DNA of 64,000 nucleotides, taken from positions 558,001-622,000 of the forward strand of contig JANUWF010001813.1 in the NCBI GenBank assembly GCA_026120185.1. Direction: 5' to 3'. The notes beneath the pieces were generated by a model. The model did not search any database. It was not told the DNA's origin and worked only from the letters and a program-made list of their open reading frames with translations. A program made the position numbers and the translations under genes. The stretch is from Voacanga thouarsii. Its lineage: Eukaryota; Streptophyta; Magnoliopsida; Gentianales; Apocynaceae. This document shows positions 36,592-48,060 of the stretch, one piece after another; within the stretch, counting starts at the first letter, position 1; each line of letters begins with the position of its first letter.

Positions 36592-38008
36592 CATTAATTT
36601 TTTTCCCCTAAATATTCTCCTAACAAATTCCCTGGATTTCTACCCACTTGCTTTATCCCTCTTTCTAATAAACTCTCCTCAATAAATGAAAACTCAAGTA
36701 ACCCAACTACTTCAAGAACGAATTAATTCATGCAATCCACAACTAATATTTTCATGAAAAATAATTCAAATAATCAAATGTGGTATAACTCAATATGACA
36801 TGCATGACTTTTCCCCACTTACCAAAGGCAGTCTAACATGGGGTATTATAGAAGATATGGTAATGAGGTTTGATTGATGGAGGTTCTTGGAAGCTACAAT
36901 GGCTGACTGGTTTTGCTGAACTGAATGAGGGTTGAAGGAGCTATAAGTTGGCCGAATTTCTGAGTGGAATGGTGGGAGAATTTCTGGTTGTTTGAAGTTT
37001 AATCCAAGGGAGTTTTCATAGAGCAATTTCTAGAATTTTGAACTTCAATTGAGAGCTTAATTGGAGCAATTGAAGGAGGAATTTGAGGAATGGCTATGGA
37101 GTCCAATCGTGCAGGTAAATGGAGGGGGTAATGAAGTTCAGTTCATGGCTGACTAAGGTTAACTTCACAGAGGTTTGAAGTGATTTTTGGACAAGGCTTG
37201 AAGAGGGAGCAAGGTTGGAATTTTCCTGGTTTGAGTTTCGAATGGTTTGCTGGAATTTGCTGTGTAGTTTTTCTGCAATGTTCCAGCCGACTTGTAGAGA
37301 GTTTGGAGAGGTATTGGAGGGTCCTTTAAGGTTGGTTTCTAGCCTTCTTTATGGAGGAAATTCAGAGGTAATCCACTGGTTTGAAGGGTAGAAGAAACAG
37401 GTTGTTTTTGGACTGCTAAACATTGAAGCTGTCCAGATTTTTTTTTTTTTTTTGCACAGCTTTGTGCAATCTGGTTTTTAGCAAAGGATTTTAGTCTTCA
37501 AGCTGGACAAGTTGGCCATTTTTCTAGTAGAATTTGAGTAAGAAAAATGGTTGAAGTTTTTGAAGGCTAGACTGCCCAAGAACCTGGAAAATTTTCAGAT
37601 TGCTTCCATGAAGAAGATGAATGCTATTGAGTGGAGTTTGAAAGTACAACCATGGAGATTAATTCTCTTGGGAACCTTCCTTAACTCCCTCCCTATTTTT
37701 AGTCAAAACTCTATCCTCTAAGAGCCATTTTTGAAATTCCAAGGTCAATAAACCTTGCTGAATTTTCTGGAATTAAAATATGAATTTGGATGAATTGAAC
37801 AAACTTAATTGGTAAAGGATTTAAGGTAAGCTAAGGAATAAAAGGACATGAATCCCTTAAGAATTCTTGTAGGGCATAAGAATAGGATTAGGACATTCCC
37901 TTCATGTCTCCCCTAGGACAACACTCCTACTTCTACTTATGGCATGCAAGGGACGAAAAATTCTACCTTAAATAAAATAAAAATAATCATGATAAAACTT
38001 AAATGGTG

Positions 38009-38062
38009 GGATTTGAATTCAAGACCTTAGAGATTATTTCCAAAGCTCTAACCACTAAACCA
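38009..38062 (-). promoter_or_regulatory. tRNA-like A-box/B-box pair, S1 copy
   Basis: The minus strand reads TGGTTTAGTGG (38062-38052), a full A-box match, followed by AATTCAAATCC (38019-38009), a B-box with only the first two G replaced by A. Confidence 0.45.
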
Positions 38063-38314
38063 CAACAACTCTTGTTCTTATTTTCTCTCCCAAATATTCT
38101 TCCTATTAAATCCTCAAGCTATCTCCTTATTTTGACCTCAAGAAAAATTACCATTTTACCCTTCCTACTCAATAAGCACAACTAAGCCTTCTAGACTATA
38201 AATTATAATTCTAAAGCACATAAAATCATTTAAAAATATATTTATGCATGCAAGAAAATATGATATGCATCTCGTCCCCCTTACTCTAAGGTTGGCTTTA
38301 AGTGGGGTTTCACA

Positions 38315-39454
38315 CACATGCCCAGAGGTGAATGCGTGCAATTTTGTTCAAGAAAAGGGAGAGCACTGTTGAAGTCTATACCTCAATTATTTCTTGATGT
38401 AATTATACTTTGAAACCATTGTATGAGGTTAATTTTTTGCAATATTTTTATTTATCTATGGATGAATAATTTGCATAAAAATGAGTAGTAAAGGATGGAA
38501 TCACCTTACGATTAAACAAGATCATTAATTTTTAATTCATGTGTTTAATCCATTATTTGGTCACTCAGGAATAAATGAATAGTTTGAGCATGAAAAAGTT
38601 TACTTTTGTTATCATGCTTATTTCATTTTTGTGATCAAATGCACAAGTTCTTGTGAGACCAAAGTCTCACTAGATAGAATGGTTTTTGATAAAACGTTGT
38701 AATCTAAGAAACTTTTAAAATACAGGAGTTCATAGTTTATTCTCTTAGAGGTTTTAATCCTTGACACATAGAATAATGTTGAACTTAAGGGTTTTTAATA
38801 AATTTTTACTTGGTTATTAACTTAGAATAGTAAAATAAATTCATAATTTATTCTTTCAAAGGATTTAATCCTTGACATAGAGAATAATATTGAATTTTAG
38901 TTTTTTACTAAAGTTAATGAAACCATAAAATTATAGAAAACGTTTTTGGGCCTAAAACTCTATTTTCAATAAAAGATTAAGTGGGAGTGGAGTTCCAATG
39001 ACCCCATAATTTCCATCACAACTCTCATAAGAGATAATGGATTTCCTCGTGTCATTCTGAGCATGACCCCCTATAGGATGGATTTCCAAAAGTATCTAGA
39101 ACTAATGGAAGAGTAAAATTAAAAGCTTAGAGTATTTGCTAGGATCGACCAACCTACGTTAGAGGTTTTTAGCACTAGATTGCCCTTAGGTGGTGTGAAT
39201 CTATGGCCATCCTATCGGTGGAACTTTTTCTAGACTATTACCTATTTAGGAAGTTTTGATTCACGATGGTTATACACTTAACTTAGAATGCTATTAATTT
39301 TCCTACGAAGCTTTGTTAATTTTTCTAAGAGCCAAACTATTTATATTATTGATAATAGTTTTAAGAGTTATCTATTATCAAAGAAATAATATAAAGAATG
39401 CGCATTTTTTATTCTTGCAAATTGAATGAATGTTTTTTTTGCAATATTTCAGAA
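38315..39454 (+). other. Copia-1 leader, second part
   Basis: AT-rich sequence between the end of S1 and the gag start, with no supported gene. A small inverted repeat, GAGACCAAAGTCTC, is at about 38656-38669; such stems occur in retroelement leaders, but no role can be shown. Confidence 0.6.
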
Positions 39455-40103
39455 ATGTCTGGTTTCAGTCCATTGTCAATCATTATCAAAGAGAATTAGT
39501 TGACATGCCCAAATTATATGGACTGGAAGAGGAACTTGAATATAGTACTCACAACCAAGGAGTACAAGTATGTTCTTATGGATTCCTATCCTAAGATTGG
39601 GGAAGAATCTCTTGATCAGGAGCGAGAGGCCGAGAAGGCATGGAAGAAAATCGATGAGATGGCTAAATGCTAAATGTTAGCTTCCGTGTCTAGTGTTCTC
39701 CAATCTAAGCATGAGCACATGGTTATTGCGTATGATATGGATTTATCATTACGTACCATGTTTGCTGACAAGAGCCGACTCACAAGGCAGGGAGCAAGGG
39801 GCATTGGTTCGAGAGCATCTGCTCAAGATGATTGTCTATTTTGAAGAGGCCGAGGTCCTAGGTGCAACGATAGATCCTGAGAGCCAAATTGACACGGTTT
39901 TTGAAACTCTGCCTAATTCATATTCTCAGTTCAAGTTGAATTGCAACATGAACAAGTTGGATATGAATCTCACAGAGCTTATGAAAGAGCTCCAAGCGGC
40001 AGAGAAAATCATGAAGCTCGTGTCAAAGGTTTTGGTCTCTTGTTCTGCTCCTTCTTCTGGAATTAAGCCAAAGTCTAAGAAATTCAAGAAGAAAAAGGTC
40101 TAG
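39455..40103 (+). pseudogene. Copia-1 gag
   Basis: It starts ATG at 39455 (MSGFSPLSIIIKEN then stop). In the same frame it reads PNYMDWKRNLNIVLTTKEYK, the usual start of plant Copia gag. A frameshift near 39780 moves the remainder to another frame: REHLLKMIVYFEEAEVLGA and NYNMNK-like LNCNMNKLDMNLTELMKELQ, ending in a Lys-rich tail at 40103. Gag forms the virus-like particle. Stops at codon 15 and near 39670 plus the frameshift make it non-functional. Confidence 0.85.
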
Positions 40104-40168
40104 AACAAAGTAGGGGTCCAACCCAAAGCATCTGGATAGGCCAACCCAATGGGAAGCCCAAAGGCAAA

Positions 40169-40330
40169 TGCTTTAACTGTGGCAAGAATGGGCATAGGAA
40201 GAAAGATTGTCTGGACTTCTTAGCCAAGTCTACTTTAGGTATTGCTCTATACTTAGAGTCTATTTTGATGTTTGGATCAACATATTCCTGGATAGTTGAT
40301 TCTGGAGCTACTGACCATATCTGTAACTCT
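40169..40330 (+). pseudogene. Copia-1 nucleocapsid zinc knuckle and protease
   Basis: CFNCGKNGHRKKDC (40169-40210) is a complete CCHC knuckle that binds RNA. It is followed by WIVDSGATDHICNS (about 40290-40330) with the aspartic protease motif D-S-G at 40298. A stop follows soon after (L-stop-GFKR). The protease would cut the polyprotein. Confidence 0.82.
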
Positions 40331-40698
40331 TTGTAGGGGTTTAAAAGGATAAGGAGACTTAGTAAGGATGAGCATAGACTTCAAATAGGCAATGAAGTAA
40401 GAATATGGGTTGAAGCAGTGGGAGATCTGAGCTTATTTTTTATTGTAATAGGAAGTTAATTTTAAAAGATATTTTATATGTTTCTTATTTTAAACAAAAT
40501 TTGATTTTAGTTTCTAAATTGATGAATCAAGGATATTCTGTTTCTTTCCATTTTGGTATTTCCATCAGTAGATATGGTAATTTAATTTGTACTGGAAACA
40601 TGTATGAAAATCTCATTTATATACATCCTATTAGAAATTAAGTAAATAATATTCAAACTGAACCTGATAATAAAAAGAGACAGACCATATCAAATGAG

Positions 40699-41675
40699 TT
40701 GTATTTGTGGCATCTAAGATTAGGACATATAAATCCCAATCGGATTCAAAGGCTAATCTATGATAGGCCTTTAGGTTCATTGAGATTGGAAGAATGGCCT
40801 CAGTTTGAATCTTGCCTTAAAGGTAAAATGACCAAAAGGTCCTTCACTAAAAAGGCGGATAGAGCTTTGGAAATACTAGTACTAGTTTATACGGATGTTT
40901 GTAGTCTGATGACTATACCAGCTAGGGGAGGCTACGAGTACTTTATCACTTTTACATATGATCACACTTGTTTTGGTTATATTTGTTTGATGAGGCACAA
41001 GTCTGACTCTTTTGATAAATTCAAGGAGTTTAAGGCTGAAGTGGAGCATTAAATAGGTAAATTAATTGAAACTTTGAGATCTAATCGTGGTGGAGATTAT
41101 CTCCTCGTTGAGTTTAAGGATTACTTGGTACATCACGGTATAGTATCTCAGTTAACTGCACCTGGGACTCCCCAGCAGAATGGAGTAGCTGAGAGAAGAA
41201 ATAGAACTTTGATAGAAATGGTCAGAAGCATGATGAGTCATGCATCTCTTCCTATTTCTTTTTGGGGCCATGTCTTAGAAATAGCGGCGTATATTTTGAA
41301 CTTGGTGCCTTTCAAAGCAGTACCTAGGAAACCCTATGAGGTGTGAATTGGACGAAAGCCCAGTTTGAACTATATTAAGATATGGGGTTGTCCAACTTAT
41401 GTGTTGACAAAAGGAAGTAAGCTAGAACTAAGATCAGAGTTATGCTAGTCATTGGGTACCCAAAAAGAACAAGAGGTGGATATTTCTATCATCCTCAAGA
41501 GCATAAAATACTTGTTAGTACTAATACTAGATACTTAGAGGATGAACAAGTTACTTCCACCTCAGGTTCAAGTAAAATAGAGTTAGAAGAGAAGTTGGTC
41601 ACTGATTTAACTTCAAGTACTTCTAACACCCCGATTGAGGAACCAAGAGAAACACTACCGGATGTTCCTATATAA
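40699..41675 (+). pseudogene. Copia-1 integrase
   Basis: The gag_pre-integrase segment LWHLRLGHINPNRIQRL (40705 onward) leads into the catalytic core: VYTDVCSLM with the first acidic residue, FITFTYDHTCFGYI, a stop at 41050, then RSNRGGDYL and PGTPQQNGVAERRNRTLIEM. The second catalytic position, normally Asp in S-D-R-G-G, is Asn here. The final Glu (VAER) is kept. A C-terminal segment follows at 41442-41675 (LVIGYPKRTRGGYFY). Stops at 41050 and 41346 and the D-to-N change mean no active integrase. Confidence 0.85.
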
Positions 41676-41699
41676 ATTGAGCCTTGTCGTAGTGGAAGG

Positions 41700-42790
41700 A
41701 TCACAAGAGTTCCAGAAAGGTGGATTGGAGAGATCTATGATCTAGTCTCTAATCATAAGGAATACAATCCCACTAGATATGAGAAGGCCATTGTTGATAC
41801 TGATGTAGAGAAATAGCAGCTAGCCATGAATGCCGAGATTAGGTCCATATACCACAATTAGGTCTGGAATCTTGTCACTGCACCTGATGGGATAAAATTC
41901 ATTGGGTGTAAGTGGGTATACAAGAGGAAGAGAGGTGTGGATGGAAAGGTTGAACCCTATAAAGTAAGGTTGGTTGCTAAATATTGTACTCAGAAAGAAG
42001 GAATCGATTATGAGAACTTTTTCAGTAGTAGCCATGCTTAAGTCTATCCAAATTCTCTTAGTCATCACATATCATTATGACTACGAGATATAACAAATGG
42101 ATGTCAAGACGGCCTTCTTAAATGGCTATCTTAGCAAAGACATCTATATGTCTCAGCAAGAAGGTTTTATTGCTAGAGGTCAAGAACAAATGACTTGTAA
42201 GCTTAAGAAGTCCATTTATGGACTTAAGCAAGCATCGCAAAAATGGAGCATACGTTTTGATGAAACTGTAAAAGCTTATGATTTTATTCAAAACATAGAT
42301 GAACCATGTGTGTATAGAAAATCAGAGATGACATTTTACTCATTAGAAATGATGTAGAGATATTGTCATCTGTTAAGGTTTGGCTATCTAGTCAATTTAG
42401 ATTGAAAGACATGGGGGAAGCTAGTTACATTCTAGGTATTAAGCTTCTTAGAGATAGGAAGTAGAGAATGTTATGCTTATCCCAATCTGCTTATATTGAC
42501 AAGATATTGGTTAAGTATAGCATAGATCAATGTAAAGGGGCTATTATACTATTTAGACATAGACTATCCTTATTTTCCAAGAAGTGTCCTCAGACACAGG
42601 AAGATAAGTAGAAAATGAGCAGGATCCCTTATGTTTCGACTGTGAGAAGTCTTATGTATGCTATGCTTTGTACTAGGCCAGATATCTGCTTTACGGTAGG
42701 CATGGTTAGTAGATATCAGTCAAACCTAGGGGAAGCTCACTGGTAAGCCGTTAAGTATATACTCAAATATCTCAAAAAAAATGAGAGATT
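41700..42790 (+). pseudogene. Copia-1 reverse transcriptase
   Basis: Decayed RVT_2-type RT. It reads GCKWVYKRKRGVDGKVEPYK (41908 onward), MDVKTAFLNGYLSKDIYM (42097 onward), the A-motif with catalytic Asp, then KLKKSIYGLKQASQKW (to about 42250). The active-site YVDD box is damaged: the bases before it are deleted near 42325, so the frame reads RDDILLIRNDVEILSS. Later GEASYILGIKLLRDRK and a stretch like TRPDICFTVGMVSRYQS (about 42675-42725) are recognisable. Several stops are present. Confidence 0.85.
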
Positions 42791-42799
42791 ATATGCTTG

Positions 42800-43300
42800 T
42801 ATATCGTGTTAATGATTTGGTTCCTACCGATTACACAGACTCAGACTTCTAGGCGGATAAAGATGAAAGAAAATTCACTAGTAGATATGTCTTCATTTTG
42901 TTTGGAGAAGCTATCTCATAGAGAAGTATTAAGCAATCCTACTTTGCTGATTCTACCATGGAAGCAAAGTACATTATTACTTCAGAAGCTTCTAAAGAAG
43001 CTGTATGGCTCTGGAAGTTCCATATAGAACTTGGAGTTATACCACACATGATTGGGCTTGTCACGATTTATTGTGATAATACTGGAGCGGTGTCACAATG
43101 CAAAGAACCTCTAAACCATAGGAAGGGCAAGCACATAGAGAAGAAGTATTATCTCATCCGGGAGTTCATAAAAAAATGAGAGATTATAGTCGATCAGATT
43201 TCCTCTGTTAATAATCTGGCGGATCCCTTTACCAAGCCTTTGATAGAAAAGGTATTTCGCAGACACTTAGATGTTAAAGGGGTAGGCACTTGTGGACTTT
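42800..43300 (+). pseudogene. Copia-1 RNase H
   Basis: Segments DYTDSDF-stop-ADKDE, STMEAKYIITSEASKEAVWL (42955 onward), IYCDNTGAVSQCKEPLNHR and KHIEKKYYLIREFIKK are the Copia RNase H domain. NNLADPFTKPLIEKVF (to about 43260) is the normal C-terminal end of Copia pol. The region has stops and frame changes. It degrades the RNA of RNA-DNA hybrids during replication. Confidence 0.85.
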
Positions 43301-43328
43301 CTTAGTCTTTGTAGTGCAAGTGAGAGAT

Positions 43329-43716
43329 TATTGGAAAGTATTCCCTCAAAGACTATGTATTCTGTGCAAATATATTGTAATAAAATATTTATTAATTCAA
43401 TTTAGTTTGTTTCATAAATTATTACATATTTAAGGTCCAAGTATGACAAGTAATGGTCTATGTGTTAGGTTGTTCTTCATAGTATGGTGTAGACCATGCG
43501 TACTTTTCATACAAGTAAAATTGAGTTTTTAGTCGTTTAATAAAATTGGGCATTTCATCAAGGTAAAACTATTATGCTATGAGTTCCAATGAGGAATTAT
43601 TTACCTTGAATCAGTTTGTACATCACTAACATTACTGGCATAAACGTATTTCAAATACGTAAAATTGGACCTGTAGTAGTGATCTTTTATAAAGTACTAT
43701 GATTATAAAGACCAGA
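43329..43716 (+). repeat. Copia-1 3' LTR, start only
   Basis: It starts TATTGGAAAGTATTCCC (TG decayed to TA) after the purine-rich GTGAGAGAT. It aligns to 14714-14855 joined to 20984 onward. It is cut at 43716 by Gypsy A (target bases CCAGA, 43712-43716). Confidence 0.85.
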
Positions 43717-46700
43717 TGTAACACCCCACGACTACGTACCCTAAAAGGGCGGGGATGTCGCCCCGTCCCGTAGGACAAGGGGTCTTTAGAACGAGGTATA
43801 AAATATAAAGACAATCTCCAAAGGAATCAAGTTAGATGAATAAAGAAATACTCTTATTACATCAGGTTGAACTTGGAGCAAAACGAAATAAAACAAATAT
43901 TGTTCAGAAGTATAAACGACAAAAGTCTCCTAGAACAGCATAGGAAAATAGCCGAAGCCTCTACTATCAAGCCCCACTACCTCAACCCAATCTATCTCCT
44001 GAAAACATGATGTAAAACAGTATGAGAATAAATCTCAGTAAGTCCTGTGTGTGCACATGGTGTTTTGAATAGTACGTGTATGCAAAGTGCAAAACATTTG
44101 TAGAAATAATTTGGCAAGTTATAAACAATCTCTTTTCGCAAGGAGTGGGTTTTCTCATTGTCACACTTTGTACAAAATAAATCCTCTACTGAATAATCAG
44201 TCATGTCACCACACGTTGGGCTTCATGAGAACAAAATGGCCAAGGCACCACACTTTGTGCACCTTGTCTGGACCAAATTGCCACACGTTGGACGTTCTGA
44301 TCAAGGTGAGTGTACAGCCCACCGGGTGAGATACTCTTCTATCTCTAAACCCAACAAAACCATCCGGGTGTCCATGCCGGGAATATAAATAATACCATAC
44401 CAAGTACACATGCTAGCTCGGACTGGCCTGACCAACCAACACTGTCCCCTTTTCAAGTAGAGTTCATCTTCTGGAGGTGGCCTCCTGCCAGAAGACTTAC
44501 GCTAGCCCTCCAAGACTAGTATTGTTAGCCTACCCTTATTGAGTACTCAACGAACATATCCGTCAATTCCTGATTCACCATACTTCCAAACCTTGGCTTT
44601 GTAAAACGCGGTGTTTTTTAAAAGAGACTCCCAAAAATTTAAGGAAAAGAATAGTTTTCTTGATAAAATCATTAGTTTGACAAAACCGTTTAAAGAATAA
44701 ATATCCACGTTTACAACCCAAGTAATCATAGTTCAATAATAGCTTTACAAAGCTTCACAGCATAGACTTGCCATCACAACATTTAACAAAACAGTTTATA
44801 TAAGAACTTACCATCACAACATTTAATAAAAGAGTTTATGCAAGGACTTACTTGATATGCCTCAGATAAACGTGATAAATTCAGCTTGCTTTCCTCAATT
44901 ATCCTCCTGATCTAAACCATATAATATCATGATCAGGGTCTCAATTAGTTCAAACAAGCTCTAATCCCATTTATTTCCACAACAATTCGCAATCCCCTAT
45001 TTAATTCCAAGTAAACTATTCAATCCCCAAATATCATATACCACGACCACATGTTCATCTCGCTAATAAACACTATTAGACTTTACTTTCGGCATCAAGG
45101 GTGGGTATTCCCTTACCTTTCAACAATCGGGTAATGAGGTCTCGATGCTCCTATGGTGATCGTCCCGAGTTCGCTTGAGAAGAAGAGAAAAGCTACCTCC
45201 TTTGCTCCTCTTGATCGAAAATTAAAGAAGAAGATGAAATCAGCCTCTATGGGGCGTGATTTAAGGGAAGAAGAAGGAGAAAAGAATCATTAGAGAAAAT
45301 GGCATCAAGAGGTTGAGAGGATTTTTGCTTACCTTAAGGTGTGTTCGATTTTTGATTAGAATAGTTCTTGAGTTTTCGAAAATTTGCAGAGAGAAGTTGC
45401 TGAAATTTTTGTGTAGAATGGAGAGGGTAGACGGTTTCTATGATTTAGAGTTGGAGAAGATTGGTTTAGGGCTAGATGGTGATGTTTAGAAAGACTCCTA
45501 ATGGCTTTAGGTTTCTTGGACTGCAAGGGCGAAAATTTCAACTTGTGATGTCTCCCCTTGCTGCCGATTTTAGATGAGTTTAAGGGGAGAGAATAATCTG
45601 CAATTTGCTCCCCTAGGCTGGCCGAAATAATGCTCAAGAGAAGGGTTGAGTGTGTTCAGAATTTTGGGCCAAACAAGGAAGAGTTTGTGTGGATTTTGGT
45701 GACTGAAAATCCTGTGCAAGCTGTGCGAAAATTTTGTGCAAGAGTAACAAGTTTTGGATTGTTTTGGCTGCTGTAGTTCTGCCAAAATTTCCAGAGGAGA
45801 ATTGAGGGTTTTGGGTACTGGAAATAGCTTGATCAGCTGGGGTTTTTCGGTTGGTTGTGTGTGCAGAATTTCTGTTGGAATAGGTGTGCAAGGCTAGCCG
45901 AAATTCCCTGCACAAAGCTGCCGAAAATCCTGTGTACAAGTTGGACGAATTTCAGTGATTTTGTGTGAATAAAATTCTGGTTTTGTGCAGCTAAGGTAAC
46001 CTGAATTGATGAGGAGTATTTAGGTGTTTTGAGCTAGGGTTTGAAGAGTTGGATTGTGGCTAAAGATGCTGGAATTTCGGACAGCTTGTGTTGACACAAA
46101 GCTGCCGAAATTTTGCTAGGATAAGGAAGAAAATCCTAGTTGAATTTGGATTGAAATAAAAGTCTGATTTGCTAAGGGATTTAGGATAAGATCTCCTAGC
46201 TTTGGAAGAGTTTGAGTTGAGCTAAAGTTCCTCCAAGAAGTGGCGGCACAATCTAGATTTTTTTTCCAGATTTTTAGCTAACATCCTAGGATTAAAATCA
46301 ACAAGGTTTCCTACTAGGAAAATGACTCTTTAATTCCAACTATCCATGGTAACATCCATTAAGCTAAAATCAAGCTGAAATTTTATTTATTAGTTAAGGT
46401 TTTTCAAAAATCCAAAAGGATAAAAGCTGAAAATTAAAAGTGAAATTTATTCACATCAAAGTCCTTAAATTTAGGGAATAAATATAGAGACTTATTTCCT
46501 TGGAATAATGACACTAAAATTTCTCTAGGTTTGCAAGATCTTTTTCGGCCAAGACATGGAAACCCTAAGGAAAGGAATTTTCAAGAAGAGAACCGAACTT
46601 CACAAAAAGTAGGATTCGAACTCGGGTCACCAAAGGAAATCACCAACCTCCCCGCTATTCCAAAACAACTCCAATACTAATTTTTTCCACAATCAGTTCT

Positions 46701-46926
46701 CAACACCCTAATACTCATCCTTCCAAATCTTCGACCAAACCCCCCTTATCCAAATCTTTAACAACATAACAATTTCACATCAATTAATTCAAATGCAAGA
46801 GCAACAGAAAAATTCGCATGCATCCATGCAAATAAAATAATTCTAAGCTACCACATAAAATGGGAAATGCTATGCAATGCATGACTTTTCCCCATAGTCA
46901 AAGGTGGTTTTGGGTGGGGTATTACA
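43717..46926 (-). repeat. Gypsy A 3' LTR
   Basis: 3210 bp, TGTAACACCCC to GGGGTATTACA on the plus strand. It has the hairpin at 44468-44494, three CCACAC-type direct motifs at about 44209-44293 (CCACACGTTGGGC, CCACACTTTGTGC, CCACACGTTGGAC), irregular CCGAAATTCTG-type repeats at about 45605-46110 and the tRNA-like boxes at 46612-46662. No ORF resembles a protein. Confidence 0.9.
46612..46662 (-). promoter_or_regulatory. tRNA-like A-box/B-box pair, Gypsy A copy
   Basis: The minus strand reads TGGAATAGCGG (A-box, one mismatch) and AGTTCGAATCC (B-box, one mismatch), about 265-315 nt from the LTR 5' end in the sense direction. Confidence 0.45.
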
Positions 46927-46942
46927 TCCCCTCCTCCTTAAG
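46927..46942 (-). promoter_or_regulatory. Gypsy A polypurine tract
   Basis: The minus strand reads CTTAAGGAGGAGGGGA directly before the 3' LTR start TGTAATACCCC. It primes plus-strand synthesis. Confidence 0.88.
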
Positions 46943-46959
46943 ATAATTTCATCCCGAAA

Positions 46960-48060
46960 TTCAGATTTCATACCCTTCGAGCATATCCGGATTCTTCCGT
47001 CTTAACCATTCCTCCGTTTCCCACGTTGCATCCAGGGCTCCATGATTATCCCAAAGTATCTTCACCATGGGTATCTACTTGTTTCGAAGCTTCTTAATAC
47101 TCCGCTCCAGGATCTTGACGGGTCTCTCCACATAACTCAGATTGGGTTGCAACTCCAACGGTTCCTCATTGAGTACATGACTCGGATCGGGGTTGTACCT
47201 CTTTAACTGAGAGACATGGAATACATCATGCATCCCGGTTAGGCCATCAGGTAGATCCAATCGGTAGGCAACCGGTCCAATTTTCTCCAATATCGGGAAT
47301 GGTCCCAAGTACCTAGGACTCAACTTCCCTCCCCTCGAATGTTTTAGGATTCCTCTACTAGGAGTCAACTTCAAGAATGCACGGTCACCTACTTGGAACT
47401 CCAATTCCCTTCTCCTAGAGTCTGCATAACTCTTCTGTCTGCTTTGCGCTGCCCTTAGCCTTTCTCGAATTAACTTGATCTTGTCCGTCATCTCCTGAAT
47501 GCATACTTCACCAATTTTCTTAACGTTCCCTTCCTCTGTCCATCCCCAGTATATCGGTAGTTGGCATTTTCGCCCATACGGTGCTTCGTACGGCGCCATT
47601 CCGATCGACGCTGATAGCTGTTGTTATATGCTAACTCCGCATGCGGTAAAAACTCAATCCACTTATCTCCAAAGTCCAAGATACATGCTCGGAGCATGTC
47701 TTCCAGTATCTGAATGACTCTTTCGGATTGTCCGTCTGTCTGCGGATGGGCAGAGGTGCTGAATATCAGGGTCGTGCCCAAGGACTCCTGGAACTTACCC
47801 CAGAACCTTGAAGTGAATCTAGGGTCCCTATTTGACACGATGCTCGACGGTACACCATGCAACCTTACAATTTCTCGGGTATATGTCTGAGCCAACTTTT
47901 CCATCGAATCCCTTACGTTGACCGGTATGAAGTGCGCTGTCTTGGTCAATCGGTCAACTACCACCCAGATCGCATCTTTGTGTGACTTGGTCATCGGATG
48001 GCCAGTCACAAAGTCCATGGTCACCTCTTCCCATTTTCACTCGGGAATCGGTAACGGTTG
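46960..48060 (-). pseudogene. Gypsy A integrase core, C-terminus and chromodomain
   Basis: Reading right to left: MTMDFVTGHPMTKSHKDAIW (first catalytic Asp kept), then VVVDRLTKTAHFIPV, then IVSNRDPRFTSRFWGKF, where the second catalytic position reads Asn instead of Asp. The Glu region HPQTDGQSERVIQ is kept. A 1-bp deletion near 47610 (compare Gypsy B) shifts the frame. From 47599 the C-terminal part continues to YVERPVKILERSIKKLRNK, then a TAG stop at 47077-47075 where Gypsy B has CAG. Chromodomain sequence (IPMVKILWD, ATWETEEWLRR) follows. A chromodomain guides integration to marked chromatin. Confidence 0.88.

Larger units (their letters stand above)
30121..36850 (-). mobile_element. Solo LTR S3 (chromovirus type, about 3.4 kb) nested in S1
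   Basis: It starts TGTAACACCCC at 30121 and ends GGGGTATTATA at 36850 (final CA decayed to TA), with a perfect TSD GAAGA (30116-30120 and 36851-36855). S1 continues without loss on both sides. Without S4 and its TSD it is about 3.41 kb. It shares end motifs and internal blocks with Gypsy A/B LTRs but is more diverged. Segments are 30121-30819 and 34136-36850. No ORF or PBS is present. Confidence 0.87.
23115..38314 (-). mobile_element. Solo LTR S1 (chromovirus type, 4.23 kb), interrupted
   Basis: On the plus strand it starts TGTAACACCCC at 23115 and ends GGGGTTTCACA at about 38314. Without S2, S3 and their TSDs it is about 4231 bp, almost the same as S2 (4229 bp). Segments are 23115-23721, 27951-30120 and 36851-38314. 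The flanks CACTC (23110-23114) and CACAT/CACAC (38313-38319) are only a partial TSD match. There is no PBS or ORF. The same end motifs and internal blocks as the Gypsy A/B LTRs place it in that superfamily. Orientation is minus by analogy with Gypsy A and B. It is inserted in the Copia-1 leader. Confidence 0.8.
14714..43716 (+). mobile_element. Copia-1: Ty1/copia element, heavily interrupted
   Basis: A plus-strand Copia element. 5' LTR: 14714-22600, split by a LARD-like element. PBS: 22603-22615. Leader: 22601-23114 and about 38315-39454, split by solo LTR S1. Gag-pol in Copia order (gag, PR, INT, RT, RNase H): 39455-43300. Start of the 3' LTR: 43329-43716, where Gypsy A enters. Without inserts, the LTR is about 1.76 kb and the internal part about 5.5 kb. 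Gag and pol have many stops and frameshifts, so it is inactive. The remaining 3' LTR and second TSD lie outside the window. Confidence 0.9.

Noticed and set aside
46612..46662. A functional tRNA gene
   Set aside because: A-box and B-box are present but the T-stem and acceptor stem do not pair convincingly.
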